Source of the DNA: AWTP1-13 sp041288195
Lineage (GTDB): Bacteria; Pseudomonadota; Alphaproteobacteria; Rhizobiales; Hyphomicrobiaceae
NCBI GenBank assembly: GCA_041288195.1
Contig: JBGGME010000148.1
Location: 1-12,985 of the forward strand
Reading direction: 5' to 3'
Length of the DNA stretch: 12,985 nt
Shown: positions 12,870-12,985 of the stretch, one piece after another
Layout of the letters: each line of letters begins with the position of its first letter
Numbering within the stretch: the first letter of the stretch is position 1
Translations under genes and position numbers: made by a program
Notes under the pieces: generated by a model
The model's database searches: none
What the model was told of the DNA's origin: nothing
What the model saw: only the letters and a program-made list of their open reading frames with translations

Positions 12870-12985
12870 GGATCGTCGGCGGGCGGTTCCGCGGCCGGGC
12901 GCTGGCCGCGCCCGGCGATGCGCGCACGCGCCCCACATCGGACCGGGTGCGCGAGGCAGTCTTCAACATCCTCGCGCACGGCATC
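12866..12985 (+). CDS. rsmD: 16S rRNA (guanine966-N2)-methyltransferase RsmD, N-terminal part
   Basis: The first 40 codons are present and the gene runs off the window edge. The start MRIVGGRFRGRALAAPG and the segment TRPTSDRVREAVFNIL match the conserved N-terminus of RsmD, whose RPTxDRVREAxFNIL motif precedes the SAM-binding core. RsmD methylates G966 of 16S rRNA during small-subunit assembly. The ATG at 12866 overlaps the rluB stop (ATGA), so the two rRNA-modification genes are likely co-translated. The catalytic NPPY-type motif would lie beyond the window and cannot be checked. Confidence 0.92.
   Translation, partial: MRIVGGRFRGRALAAPGDARTRPTSDRVREAVFNILAHGI

Overview
The window is a GC-rich chromosomal segment, best read as alphaproteobacterial and most likely from the Hyphomicrobiales (Rhizobiales). 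This is an inference from gene content and order (a lipid A/Kdo cluster next to a DUF2093 gene, xseA and purD), from two families of intergenic palindromic repeat typical of that order, and from close resemblance of one gene to the Rhodopseudomonas fluoroacetate dehalogenase. I see no phage, IS element, CRISPR, tRNA or rRNA. Almost all of the sequence is coding, and no gap without a gene exceeds about 230 bases.

Layout. Positions 1-141 hold the last codons of a thiolase-like gene, followed by a 227-base spacer with only a weak promoter candidate. Next comes a lipopolysaccharide block on the + strand (369-3447): a fused DUF374/LpxJ-like acyltransferase plus Kdo transferase (WaaA), overlapped by lpxK. 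It converges on a minus-strand pair, xseA then a DUF2093 gene, and a two-hairpin repeat fills the convergent gap (3449-3538). xseA diverges from purD at about 5505-5612.

From purD rightwards there is a tightly packed + strand operon (5612-9810): purD, a fluoroacetate-dehalogenase-type hydrolase, a G/C-tract palindromic repeat carrying a 56-codon open frame, and two tandem patatin-like phospholipases. purD/hydrolase, hydrolase/repeat frame, repeat frame/patatin 1 and patatin 1/patatin 2 all meet at ATGA stop-start overlaps. After a lower-GC spacer with a CtrA-like box comes an unrecognised HEXXH protein (9923-10630). It converges on and overlaps tadA by 101 bases. tadA is itself ATGA-coupled to an upstream isoaspartate-methyltransferase-like gene on the minus strand (10985-11830). 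Divergent from that, rluB and the start of rsmD (cut by the window edge) run off the right end, again with an ATGA overlap.

How the genes work together. WaaA, the fused acyltransferase and LpxK are consecutive or neighbouring steps in making Kdo-lipid A on the inner membrane. XseA (DNA repair) and PurD (purine synthesis) are housekeeping. TadA, RluB and RsmD are RNA-modification enzymes that support decoding and ribosome maturation. The accessory content lies between purD and tadA: the dehalogenase-like hydrolase, the patatin pair and the HEXXH protein. No single novel system is evident. The items most worth a second look are the enzyme fusion, the fully conserved dehalogenase active site, and the repeat that is open in frame and coupled on both sides.
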